Source of the DNA: Apostichopus parvimensis | Taxonomy: Eukaryota > Echinodermata > Holothuroidea > Aspidochirotida > Stichopodidae | Length of the DNA stretch: 64,000 nucleotides | Assembly (NCBI GenBank): GCA_000934455.1 | Contig: KN887070.1 | Location: 37,442-101,441, forward strand | Direction of reading: 5' to 3' | Shown here: in pieces, positions 1-11,720 of the stretch | Numbering within the stretch: the stretch's first letter is position 1 | How the letters are laid out: each line of letters begins with the position of its first letter | Program-made: the position numbers and the translations under genes | Notes under the pieces: model-generated | The model's database searches: none | The model's input: only the letters and a program-made list of their open reading frames with translations | Told to the model about the DNA's origin: nothing

Positions 1-2622
1 CATTTGAGATTGAAAATTGGCGTCCAATAAGGAAGTCCCCCTATCAGCCCTCAATTTATACTGACGAAATACGTTCAGACTCCCAGTGCTCTGTGCTGAT
101 GACACAGTCTAGCTTATTGTAATATCTCTACAAGTCACCAAAACTAAAGTGAATATCAACATTCTATAACGAAAGTTGTCCAATATGTGTGACGAAAAGA
201 ATTACTTCTTAAACCAAAGAATTTAAAAGAAGTGACATTTGAAAATATTTACATTAAACATAAAGGTTTAATAGAAACACTTGAAAACTGGAGAAAATAA
301 TTCACATGTTTTGAGCGTACAATGTATGAGTCTGCTTTAATGATAAGTTAACATTTATTAACCATATTTCAAAGTTCTTAGCTAAATTTTATTATATTGT
401 TCCACATTAACCTATTTTGCCCGCCCCCCCCCCCCTCCCCATTTCCTATTGAAACACGTGAGAAGGTTTTTATTGCATCCATCCTATCTATGTAGTCAAA
501 GTTTGGTACCACTTTATATACTTGTCTTAAATACAAGAAGAGAATTATATTCTTGATAAAAGGTTAATATTGCCGCTAAAAATTATACTTGTGTGTAGCG
601 ATCATAATCTTCATAGTGAATTGACTTCCCTGCGCAACAAGACAAACTATACAATTTACGAAATCATACAATCACTCCAAGTTTAAGAATCACAGTTTTT
701 ACAATTCCTTTATTTTATAGAGCTGCACTTTTAACTCAAAAATTGAGTTCTAAATCATTTGTTATAATCCTTTGAACTTCTTATATCTTTTATTTTCTTT
801 TAATCTGCCTCTTTTCTATACCTTAATTAATTATTTGTTTTTCATATGTATATATAATTGATCCCACGCAAAAAAAGTATAATTTATACTGGAATAAAGG
901 AATTGAAATTGAATTTCAAATTCACTGTTTAAAAGGTTAAGTGTAGATTATGCTAAAAACAATTTCTTTATAGTGAAGTATGAAAAACTGGAGAGTAAAC
1001 ACCTGACATGCAGGGGTGCATTACTATCTTGGGAAGCTGTTATGGACTCCAATTAACTTATGTTTCATATTATTACCAGGTAGCTGGAACACGGCTCCCT
1101 GATATCACACAACATCCATACTGCAAAATTTCATGAGAGCAGTTTATAAGAGGGAGTCAAAGGTTAGATGACCATACTAGATGCAAAAATAACTCTAAAT
1201 TTCACCCATAGTCATCCCGGTTTTCTTATCGGAAGAGACCAATAACACAATGTTTTAGAAAAGAGATTCTTATAATATGTATACTTTAAACTGTGTAACT
1301 TTAACTATTCCATTTGGAAAAACACGCTTTAATTAAGTTGAGAGACTCAGTAAGGATCAATTAAGTAGAACAAAGATCGTTGCGCGCTGCGTGTCACGAG
1401 GACATTTCCTACATTAGGATGGAAGGGTTTTATAGGAGTGTGGGGTTCAATAAGGAGTTAAATGACGGTGAAACTAAAAAAAATCATGATAAACTTTAAG
1501 TCATCATATATTTACTGCCTGCATTCGCTAATTTATTCCAGAATAAGTGTCACTAATCAGAAGATATTCCTTTAAACAACGAGGGTTGGGTGTGGGGAGG
1601 GGGAAACTAAGTGGATTGGCGGAGAAGAATGAAAATTTGAAGCGCAGTGCGGAGAGACAAGGGGGGGGGGGGGATTTCTGAACGGTTCGGGTGTTGCATG
1701 GAGTTCCTCCATGCATTAAATTAATGAGGGACATAGATCATTGCATTTTACGAGGATATCTCCTGCATTAGTATGTAACAAAGAAACCAAACATTCTTGT
1801 TGACGTTGTTAACAATAATGTTTGTTAGAAGGTACCGTAGATAAGTTGCTCTGGTTGGTGATAAGTAAGAGGCGCAAATTGAGACTAAAATCCGTAGGCC
1901 AGGATATATGAATCCTGAGCGTCGTGAATCAACAATCATGGTATGTGACCGTGCCCGATTTGTCATAACTTTGTTATAAGAAATACAAGGCTGTAAGAGG
2001 GTCTTGATTGTGAAAAATTATTTCGGTTTATTTCTGCAGTACAGTTTTAAACAGAATTCGCCTACTGTTGGGAACTTGAATGTACAGCTAAGTTTGGTTA
2101 TCGTGTAACTGCTACTAACAGTAACTAAGAATAAACATAGGATGTATACAGCAACTGCTTCATTTACAATCTAAGCCTAGGCCAGATGTGTAAACGATTA
2201 TATAGGACCCTGGGTGCGACTGTGGTAGCCTGTGGTCTACTCTGGTCCTATACGTGATATTAAGTGAATAATCCCAACCCAACTATTATTACAAAGTAGC
2301 AGTATGGGCTAGTATTTAGTTTGTTGCAGGAGGGGAGGGTACGGCCGACTGCTGCACATAGTTACTCAGCTTTCAAAATACGATGAATTTTACAGTAATG
2401 TTAAAATATGTGATGTGGAATCGGCAGTGGATCTTAACTATGATTTTAGTTGTCAGTGTTGATGGTTCTTTACAGGTGATATACCAGTATTAAACCATAT
2501 TACTCAACGATTGTGCAGGTAATAGAAGGCTTAAGTGAGCTATATGTTAAGGCTTGGTCTATATCACATTGTGGAATATATCTCTGCTATGTCTGCATTT
2601 TGTTTGTTTTTTTTTTTTTCAG
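1..2622. other. AT-rich spacer upstream of NTAQ1
   Basis: I see no convincing coding exon here. The stretch holds poly-C or poly-G tracts near 421-435 and 1661-1674 and scattered short ORFs without family resemblance. The NTAQ1 start codon lies four bases inside an exon that begins after a strong polypyrimidine-AG acceptor at 2621-2622. A 5' untranslated exon and the promoter therefore probably lie somewhere in this spacer, but I cannot place them. Confidence 0.5.
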
Positions 2623-2626
2623 ACCA

Positions 2627-5600
2627 ATGGAGGGAATTGATGCTAACCCCCTTAAAATTGGTGCGAGTAGTTGTGTGTATACAGGATGTTATTGGTAGGT
2701 ACTCTATTTTTAACCACATTAAGATAAATGACTGATTACGTCACTTTTAAAGTCGTTGGTTGCATACGGTTTCTATTCAGGCCATGATCTTTTTTCGTCT
2801 CATTGTTTCACCGATGATATTCCATCATGCATCATGAAATTTTACAATTTTGTCATTTGCAGTGAAGAAAACATCTGGAAACTATGCCAGTTTGTTGAAG
2901 TCAATCACAAGGACCTCCTGGACGGATGTTTTGCAGTTTTCATCTCAAATGAAAACAGACAAGTTAGTAACACACTGCGTCACAATTATCAAGGAATGTC
3001 AGCTGTTTTAATTATTACTTCGTTTCAGAATTAAATACATCATTTTCCTTGTACCACTTTTCTTACTATCATAGTTCCAGCCCAGTTTTCCAAAGTAATT
3101 TCCTAATATTTGTACAAGTACAGCAGACACCAACAATTTTTTAATATTTTATAGCCTCTAAGGGCACTTCTTTTCTTCGAAGGTGTTCAACTCTGTATGT
3201 CCCTCAGCTGTCCACAGGGGAATGCCACAGTTTACTCAAATACTTGTGTTGTCCAGTTGTATCCTCGTAGCATCTTGAGAATGATAAATAATGATAAGGC
3301 TACTAGGAAGTGTTAACAAGTCAATAGCTCATCCATGCTCTTAAATTTTTCTCTCATCTGGTTTGCTTTTAGATTCCCATTTGGATGCAAAGGGCTTCAA
3401 ATTCACCCGACGAAGTCGTTGTCTGGGTAAAGCATTTATTTTTTTGTTAATCAAAAATGAAATCTTGTTATGAAATAGAATATAGTGAAGCAAGCTATTT
3501 GTAAACTGTCATAAAGCATAAAGCATTGTGAATATAGTGGGAAATAATTATTGTAAACCATAAGAAATCCAATAACTGCTTTAAGTTTCTTTCCCATAAA
3601 ACTAAATGGTTATATAACCTTCGAAAATTATGCAACCTGAGCAAGGCATTGTGATTGATACTTCACATTTATTTTTAAGTTTTGTGCAGAATTGAGCAGA
3701 ACTTCTTTTGCAGAATTATGATTAGAATTGTGAAAGAATTCTAATTACAATAATAACATTAAATGTGGAGAAAATGAAGCAAAAAGAAAGAAAATTTGAG
3801 AATTGACTCTGTGTGACTTTGAAAGGGCAGTTCCATGTTTTTTGTAGGGAGAGGTTTTGGGAGCATCCTCAGAAAAAAAGTAAAAAATTGTGATAATAAC
3901 CATTCATTAATTTTTATGTGCAGTTGAAAAAGTTGGGTTTGGGGAATGGGTGTATACCCCCTGCCCTCCTTGGATCTGCCCTTGAATATTATTACAAACT
4001 ATTACATATAAATTGAGGAAACGTTTGTGTTTTATAGCTCAGTAACAGAATAAGGTGTAAAGATGGAAAATAGGACCACCCAATTTGCTTTTCACGTCGC
4101 TCTGGGTTTTTCTACTGCAGGATTACCATGTGATTTTAATCTGTCAGTGGAACCAGAAATCTTTTGTCTACGATCTGGACAGCACTTTACAGTTTCCATG
4201 TTCCTTCGATGAATACGTACAACTTGCTCTGAGAAGTGATGCCTATTTACAACGACAGCTTCACAGGTCAAATTTATAGGATTACGAGACTTAACTCAAT
4301 TACATCGGCTGAATTATATTGTTGTCTTGCTGTTCTGTAACATTTAAAATCGGCCGCACACTGCCTGACTGAAATGCAACCCTACTCAACTTGACTGTTG
4401 TAACATGTTAGATCATGGATAGTCAGGCAGTGCTTATGACTATGACTGACCAAGGTCTTACAAGTTGTATAGAGTCATGTTGTCCTTCAGTCACAAAAAC
4501 TCAACATGTATCATACTTCCAGCTGGCAGTTAGCAGTGTGCACCAGTTCTTGACAACAACTGCACTGTCTCAACAAATGTAGTCACCTGGGAAATAATTT
4601 TTGCTTTTGACCTAAAGAAGCACCAGTTGTTCACAGAAAACAATTTGTCATTATTCATCCAGTCAGTGGGGGGGGGGGAGGGGAGGGGGAAGGGCTCAGT
4701 TGCAAGGACTGTGTGTTGATGCCTGCTGATAACTGGGTCACCTCCGTCAAGTTGAGTTAGGTTGTGTTCAGTCGTAGCACTGCCACCAGCCTTCGTTTCA
4801 CGACATATGTGTCATACCTTCTGAAAGTCTGTCTGTCTCTTTACAACAATGATATTAACAGCCAGCGTAGGTGTAAGTTGTAACACTCTCATTTGCTATT
4901 TTACCAAAGCCTAACCTAATTCAGAAGAATTATTTCATCATGTTTCCTCCATCTAACAATTCACCTGTCATATGAGTGGAGAATAAAATTATCTAGTGGT
5001 AAGTGCTCAAGTGTTGTATATAATTTAAGTAGCAAAATGGAAACAGATGATTCAGTGTGGTTGATATGTTACATTTTTTTTCTCTTTTTCATTTTTTGTT
5101 TGTTTTTGGGTCTCTGTAGGATGTTTCGTGTGATTCCTGGTCAGTTATATCTGGAAACATTTGCTTCGGATCGGTCACACATGAAACGTGAAGATGGATC
5201 ATGGCAGTCAACACCTCCTACCTATCCTTGCATCTCAACAGATGGTAAGAGCCTCCTTTGCTTTGATCCCTCTGCCTGGTATTACCTTTCACCTAGCATA
5301 GCCATGTCTAACCACCCTCTCTTCATGAAGTCATGCATTTTTCAATAGATGCACATATTTCCCCCATATGTTTTGCTAATGGTCAAGCAAAACATAGTAG
5401 ATGATATGAAGGAAACACTGTTAAAGCACAACGACTTCAGAGTCCTTGTTACTTGATTGTACGTTGTTTAAACTTTCATTGATTGATAGACATATATTAT
5501 AATCAGTACATTGCCTTGTTACTGCAGATGGCTTTATGCTGCATATACACTATAAATATGGAGTATGGTGAACAGTGGCGGAGCTAGGGGTATTGGTCAG

Positions 5601-6831
5601 GGGGGTCGAGAATGGTCTGTGGGGGCGCTTTCGACACTATCTAAGGGAGCGCCGCCACAGGTTGGCGCGGAGCGAACAGAAATTTTTTGAGTAAAGATAC
5701 ACCCTAGATCGCCCGAAATTACCCTTTCCAGGCCTTGCTAATTTGCAGATAAACGAAGAATAAATAGGTGTCATCGCCAACAAAATGTGACAAATGTCAA
5801 TAGGTAGATGAGAGCGCAATGAAAAAGTCAATAATCGCGAATAAGTTAAAAGGGGTAAAAGCTGAAAAGGGCGCCAGCAGTCCATTTGAGTCCGTCAGGG
5901 GGGGCATCCGCCCCCCATGACTGTATTGACGCTCCGCCACTGATGGTGAACTGAGCATTGAGGAAGTCAACTTGTGTTTGTTTGATCGTTATGAACAAAT
6001 TAATAAGAATGTGGATTTCCTCATATCAGCCAAAAGGCCCAATACTTTACTTTTGATCCACAACAGTTGCATTGCAATGTACTCACGTCTAGCCTAATTT
6101 ACATATTATTTGGTTTTATTTTCATTTTGGGCCGAAGTTGCATTTTGTCATATTTTATTAGTTCCCATATGGTATTTGATGTGACGAAGATAAATTCACA
6201 TCATGTCAAGCAATGGTTAATTTCTGTAGCTGAAATATTGTTGCCGATTAAAACATTTCAAGCCTTTACATATGGGTGTACTTGTATAGTCTACTCGCCA
6301 TCATGTAGGAGCATTCTGCGCAGGCTGCGTGGAACAAAGAAGAGAAAACTGAGTAGCTGTTGTTTTTAATACTAGTGGGAGCAACACTGGTGTATAGGCA
6401 GCTAGTGTTGTTGGTCAGAAATTTGTGTACTTACCATGGAAACTTGATACATTCAGATTTCAGATAACCAACATATGAGACCTAACTATATATGCTGTGC
6501 TTAACACAAAGGTTATTTTAAAACTGTTACGTTCGTTCAGAACAATGTGCTAGTTGCTTTTGTGAACCTTGGTGTGAAGATGTTTATAGTTGTTTATTCC
6601 AACTATTGAAATACTATACCAAAATGTTTTCAATCATCAAATCCTTGGAAAATATTATTTGACCCACTTTGCAATTATCTGGTTGTTTTTCAAGTTAATT
6701 AGATTTTTTTTCCCCCATGCTCAGATTCATCCATGAATCTGGACAATTTCATACAGATGAGCGGAGAGAGTTGGCACGGAGATGTCTTAAACTTGTCAGA
6801 ATTCACCAACCGTTTCACAGAGGTTATTTGA
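2627..6831 (+). CDS. NTAQ1: Protein N-terminal glutamine amidohydrolase, six exons, complete
   Basis: This enzyme (also called WDYHV1) deamidates N-terminal Gln to Glu, feeding proteins into the Arg/N-degron pathway in cytosol and nucleus. Coding exons are 2627-2694, 2863-2962, 3373-3426, 4121-4266, 5120-5244 and 6725-6831. All have GT-AG borders and matching phases, giving 199 residues against about 205 in human. The catalytic triad is visible: Cys23 in the CYCEENIWKLC motif, His77 in WDYHV and Asp92 in YDLD. These correspond to human Cys28, His81 and Asp97. The family signatures FASDRSHMK and PPTYPCI are in exon 5, and the last exon ends with a SEF-NRF segment as in human. The Cys23 codon is split by intron 1 (TG|T), and WDYHV is assembled across the exon 3/4 junction. 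The ATG at 2627 is chosen because the reading frame and N-terminal length fit the family. Intron 5 contains a hAT-type MITE. Family recall and splice phases agree; RNA would settle the 5' UTR. Confidence 0.95.
5573..5942. mobile_element. hAT-type MITE in NTAQ1 intron 5
   Basis: The 370-bp element begins CAGTGGCGGAGC and ends with the inverted form GCTCCGCCACTG. It is flanked by a perfect 8-bp target duplication, ATGGTGAA, at 5565-5572 and 5943-5950. Terminal CA...TG and 8-bp duplications are hallmarks of hAT elements. It has no transposase frame, so it is non-autonomous. The perfect duplication suggests a fairly young insertion. Confidence 0.93.
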
Positions 6832-9800
6832 CAACACAGGCAATGAACAGTATAAGTTGCTGATATGGCTGTCATCTGACTGAGAAAGACATCGCTCGAG
6901 GGATGTGAGTCTGGGATCTGTCGGTTTTGATGATCATTGTAACAATGTGGCTTCGACAAGCAAGACACGATTTATTCTTCTTCCCAACTGTGTGATATTG
7001 TGACTTGTTAGGCTAGATAGAAATTAAAAACACCTGTGTGCCTGTTGTCTGAATTACTAGTAGAAGCAACACTAGTGTATCGGTGAACTAAAGCATTGGG
7101 AAGTTTAGCATTACTTCACTTGAAACCCTATTTGTTGGGTTATGTCAAAGGAAACTTGGCTGGTTTCAGACTCTCGATTTGTGAACAAGTTGTTAGAGAA
7201 CTACATAGTAGTCATCTTTATGTTATTCCCTTATCTTTCCTCTAAGACCATCACCTTTGACATTTCCATTTCATGAATCAGAGTGTTTTTTCATCAGCTG
7301 GCTTCTGTCTTAAATGCTGTGAGGAAGGGCAAAGGCATTCTGCTGAAAATGTACTCCAGTGCAGCAGTGGTGAAAGAAAAAGTTGTTTTTAAATTGTTAA
7401 AGTAACAGATACAAGCCTTTTTTCTAAGTTCACAAACTATAACTAACCAACTTCATGGAAGAACCTTTCTCATAAATCACTACACAGCATCCGTCATAAA
7501 CAGGCCAACTTTATACGTTGGTGGGTTTTGAACAGGAAACTAATGGATGTGAGAGATTCACTCTAATCATGGCCACCCAGGGGCATAGAAACCTGTAACT
7601 TGTTAAAATGTGAAAGAAATTTCACAGTAATTTCTCTATCTGACATGTTTTTGTTCATGAGAAAAAACTTGATATAGTACAAGATAAAATGACTGGAAAT
7701 GTTGCAGCTATTGGAGGCTTCATATCCCTAAAACCCACAAAATGACAACAATGTACCCTCCTCCCCACCCCCCTCCCCATCAGAAATACACCTCTAGGCC
7801 TGAAGACTTTACTGTTATTACCCTCCTGTGTATGAGAGACACTGTTTAAATCTTTTACTGTATCCATTCATGATCTTTCTTCAAATTTACATTGCACAAA
7901 TAATATTCTGACATTCTGGCTTTTCATAAAGCACCTGGTCCAGTGGCCTAGCTAGACTTCTGTTTTTAGGGGCCCAATGCTTTTCTGGGGGGTTGGGGGG
8001 GTCAGGCATGACCTATTTTCTAAAACAAATACATTTTTTCTGTGTTTTCGTATTATTAATTATTTTATATACTAACTTATATATTAAAAGCATAAAAATA
8101 TATATATAATGTTTTTTAATATATTTTTCATAATGTATATTATATTTTCTGGTTCAGTAGAATAAATATTCTATATGGGTTTTTTGTTATGACAAATGAC
8201 AGACCATTTTTGAGTTTATCAGCTGTGACCATTATGCAATATAAACTGGTCAGTTGACTTTTTTGGTTCTCTTACTTGGTTGTTTGAGGTTTTCTTGTTT
8301 TTGCTGCAGTCTGATATTTACCAGAAGCTTGCCAACTTATTAGCACAATAAGTCAGAGTAGTATAACGACCTACTCAGCTATTTCTCATAAGAGTTTGTT
8401 CAAAGAGATATATTTGTTTCAGATTTACTTCGATCAACTTTAAAAAGAATGTCAATTGCTTAAAGGCATTGAAGACTCGCCCCAAATCGTGTGCGGCCAT
8501 CTGCAAAAGTTAACTTCTGTTGCTTGCAAGTGACGTTTTATTTGTGTCGCTACAAAATGCAGACAGTAATGAAACGTGATACCTTGTTATCTTTAGCTGG
8601 ACCTGAGATGTCCATCGCTGTATCGTTTATACACTCTGCTGTAGGTATTGACTGCAGCTGTTTGTACTGACTGTACACTAGTGTCTTATTACCAATGGTA
8701 GCAAGCTGTGTGTGTGTATTTTCTGGGATCGATGGTGGTGTCTAACACTTCTGTTACACCTCATTAGAAACTAGGTCAGATTACTGGCATTTAGACGTTT
8801 CTTTTTGCGCGAGTCTTCACACCCTTTAACCAAACTTGATCTCTTGGAAGATATTTTGATGTCTGAATCGTGAAATTAAGTTGCGACTATTAAATAGAGA
8901 TGAAATATGAAAACATTTCTTGTTATATTTGTACTTATTAAAAGTGTTCTCCTTTGTTTTTTAATAATTATACTGGAATATACAATCTGTCACTTTCTTT
9001 TTCAAAAATGGTATAACCACTCAAAAAAGAACGATTGGGGTGGGTGTGGGGGGGGGGGTAAGAAATAGTTATGAAGACTGACAATCATTTTGGTATTGAA
9101 AGGCTTGACAGTTTGGCAGGGAGACCAATACTACCTAGATCAGCAGTGGGCACGAAATTGATGTTGCGACAATTAGTGACATTTTGTTCCCCAATCCGCG
9201 GCACTTGTATGAACCTACATAGGTTACTCCTGTGACAAAAATTGATGTATTACATAATGTGGGAAATAAAAGATCAGAAAGTTCTACCGTGCACATTTTC
9301 CGTCAGTTATGTTAAAATATCCTATCAAAAGTAGCCAAAAACTCGAAAATGTATTATGAGGGGGTAGGGGCGGGGTTGTGTTTGGGGTGAGGGGTGAAAG
9401 ATTGTGGCGTGATGGGTTAGGGAGAGGTTGGCTTACTACACCTACCTCCATTTTAAGAGGACAAACACAAGCGTAAATTGTAGTGCGGGGAGGGTAGGAT
9501 GTGTAGAGCGATTTCGAGAAAAACTATTTTTTCCCCCCACGCTAGAAGACTTGTCTGCCTAATATTACAATCGACTATCCTACGCAATTGTCTAAACTCT
9601 CCCCAAGCCTCCTATTTGTGCATTAAGGTGTTTCTTGGCTTCTAGTAGTTTCGCATCCCTTGCTGTGTCTTCAAGATATTTCTGGTCAGGTTCCTACTGG
9701 ATAAACTGTTTTATCCAGGGAGATGTGATCATGGTGTCACAAAAGTATTGGTAATTAAGAATCATAAGTTAATTCGGAACACACAATTACCAAGCTTTAA

Positions 9801-10073
9801 TCTAAACCTTTGATCAGTTAATCCTCTTAAAGTGATACCAGTCAAGGTGATACGATCTAATAGTCTCTGATAAAAATAAACTAATCCTTTGTGAGTGGTT
9901 GAACAGTTACCGATCAAATCCATAAACAGTAGTTACTGCAGAAGCAAGCTGGACACACGTTTGTATATATCTAGCCTATATAGTCACTACTCTCACCCAG
10001 TATTACTGCACCAGGTTCAATGATTGGGATTCCGGCCTACTGAGAACTGTTTTGGCGATCTACAGGAGTTACC
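6832..10073. other. Spacer between NTAQ1 and the esterase gene
   Basis: This stretch holds the NTAQ1 3' untranslated region (its end is not determinable by eye), an unpaired hAT-like end near 7940 (CAGTGGCCTAGCTAG), AT-rich sequence near 8040-8160, the TTAA MITE at 8460-8829 and G-rich runs near 9040-9060 and 9360-9400. I see no further coding exon. Confidence 0.5.
8460..8829 (+). mobile_element. TTAA-flanked MITE, copy 1
   Basis: The 370-bp element begins TTAAAGG...TGAAGACTCGC and ends GCGAGTCTTCA...CCTTTAA, giving imperfect terminal inverted repeats of about 22 bp with TTAA at both borders. The same sequence recurs in the same orientation at 57223-57593 with scattered substitutions and small indels. 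TTAA targets are typical of piggyBac and Kolobok transposons; which of the two is not decidable from this non-coding copy. Confidence 0.85.
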
Positions 10074-11675
10074 ATGGAAACGATGATGCGGGTAACTGAC
10101 AGCCTTAATATATTCTTTTATTTTCGTAGGCTATGTGTGTGTTTTTAAAGGCTCTATGCTTGCTCAGTTGATAAGTTATTCTCATATTTGTATCCACTTC
10201 ACGATTCTTGATTCAACCGTTAAATTTAGAACATCCCCGAATCATTGTTTGTTCGACTCGATTGTTTGGAAGAAGAGCGATCTTTTCAGAAGTTATAAAT
10301 TTGCACCACCGTCTTTATTATATCATATGTTTATATATATTAAATGACAGGGCTGACTAGCATACCGGCTCGGAATAGGTGGGCCACTGGGTCTAAGGCG
10401 CCCAAGGCGCTACCAGTTTGAGCCTGTCGAAGACGCCGATTTCCTCCTGACGGTCGTGAAAGGTGCTACACTGAGTTTCGTTGAAGTTGCAAAATGCGCT
10501 GCTATTGTTTTAAGCTCCCCAGGCCGTCTAGTCGGTATTCCAGCATTAGGTTATGCAGAAATATACAAGTAACCGCCGCGTCTCTTTCTCTCAACTAGTG
10601 AAAGAAGGCTTGTCCTTTAGTCGAATATCGATTATATGAATATCGAATTATCATGAATATCGATAACTTGAATATCGAATATGTGAATACAGGAAGCCGT
10701 TCCTGATAGTCTCGGTCGAAACATGAAACCGTCTTACTTTTACAGATTCTATTATTCTCTATTTTGTTCGTTTCCTAGGTCGTCAAAGCATGTATATATT
10801 TCTCCATTTTATTCACCGTGACTCTCGGTCAGGACATATTTGTTGACGTCAGTCAAGGTACGTTGCTCGGTACAACTGTACATTACAAGGAAAATCATTA
10901 TCTTAACGTTGACAAAACTTTCCATGTTTTCTACGGTATACCGTTCGTGTTGCCGCCAATTGGAAATTGTCGATTTAACAAACCGGTACCGATGGAACGT
11001 TGGGAGGGTATATGGAATGCCACACACCGAAGATCGCGATGTCTGCAGTTGAGGAGTATATCTGATGCAGACGACAAAGGGGATGAGGATTGTTTGTATC
11101 TTAATGTCTTCGCGCCTGCGCAAACGGTAAGATTAGTTTCAATTTGAGAAATTCTTTGTTTTCATTCGATATATTTCAAAAGTCTTATTGACTGTATATA
11201 AGTTACATTTATTAGCACGTATGATATAAAAGAAGGTTCATACTCAACTTCATTTCTTTACATAATATCGAATACGCAAGACGGCTGGTGTTTTTCCCTT
11301 CCGCTTTGTCCATCACCCCAACGCACGTCTTGAATTTTTCAATTCCATCGCAATAAAATCCCTAAGCGGAGATCTGCAAATCACGTGGGAGCATAGCGCA
11401 TAATGAATAGTACCCCATAGAATGACAAACATCCATACCCCCCCCCCCCACATAAAGTATCTCCTAGCTTACTTATCCTTCCCCTCCCTCCTATACCTAC
11501 CATTCATTCTCCCCATCCCTCCCTCCCACCCACCCCTTCCTATCATTCACCTCTCCCAGTACATATACCTCCCCTCCCTCTCTTCTAGATTGTTGGTGCA
11601 GCATATATGATTGAATTATTANNNNNNNNNNNNNNNNNNNNNNNNNNNNNNNNNNNNNNNNNNNNNNNNNNTTGA

Positions 11676-11720
<45 letters not shown>

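Noticed and set aside
10350-10560. tRNA-derived SINE-like segment (GGCC...GTCTAAGGCG and GTTTGAGCC)
   Set aside because: Box A and box B resemblance is loose, no second copy is present in the window, and no 3' tail was found.
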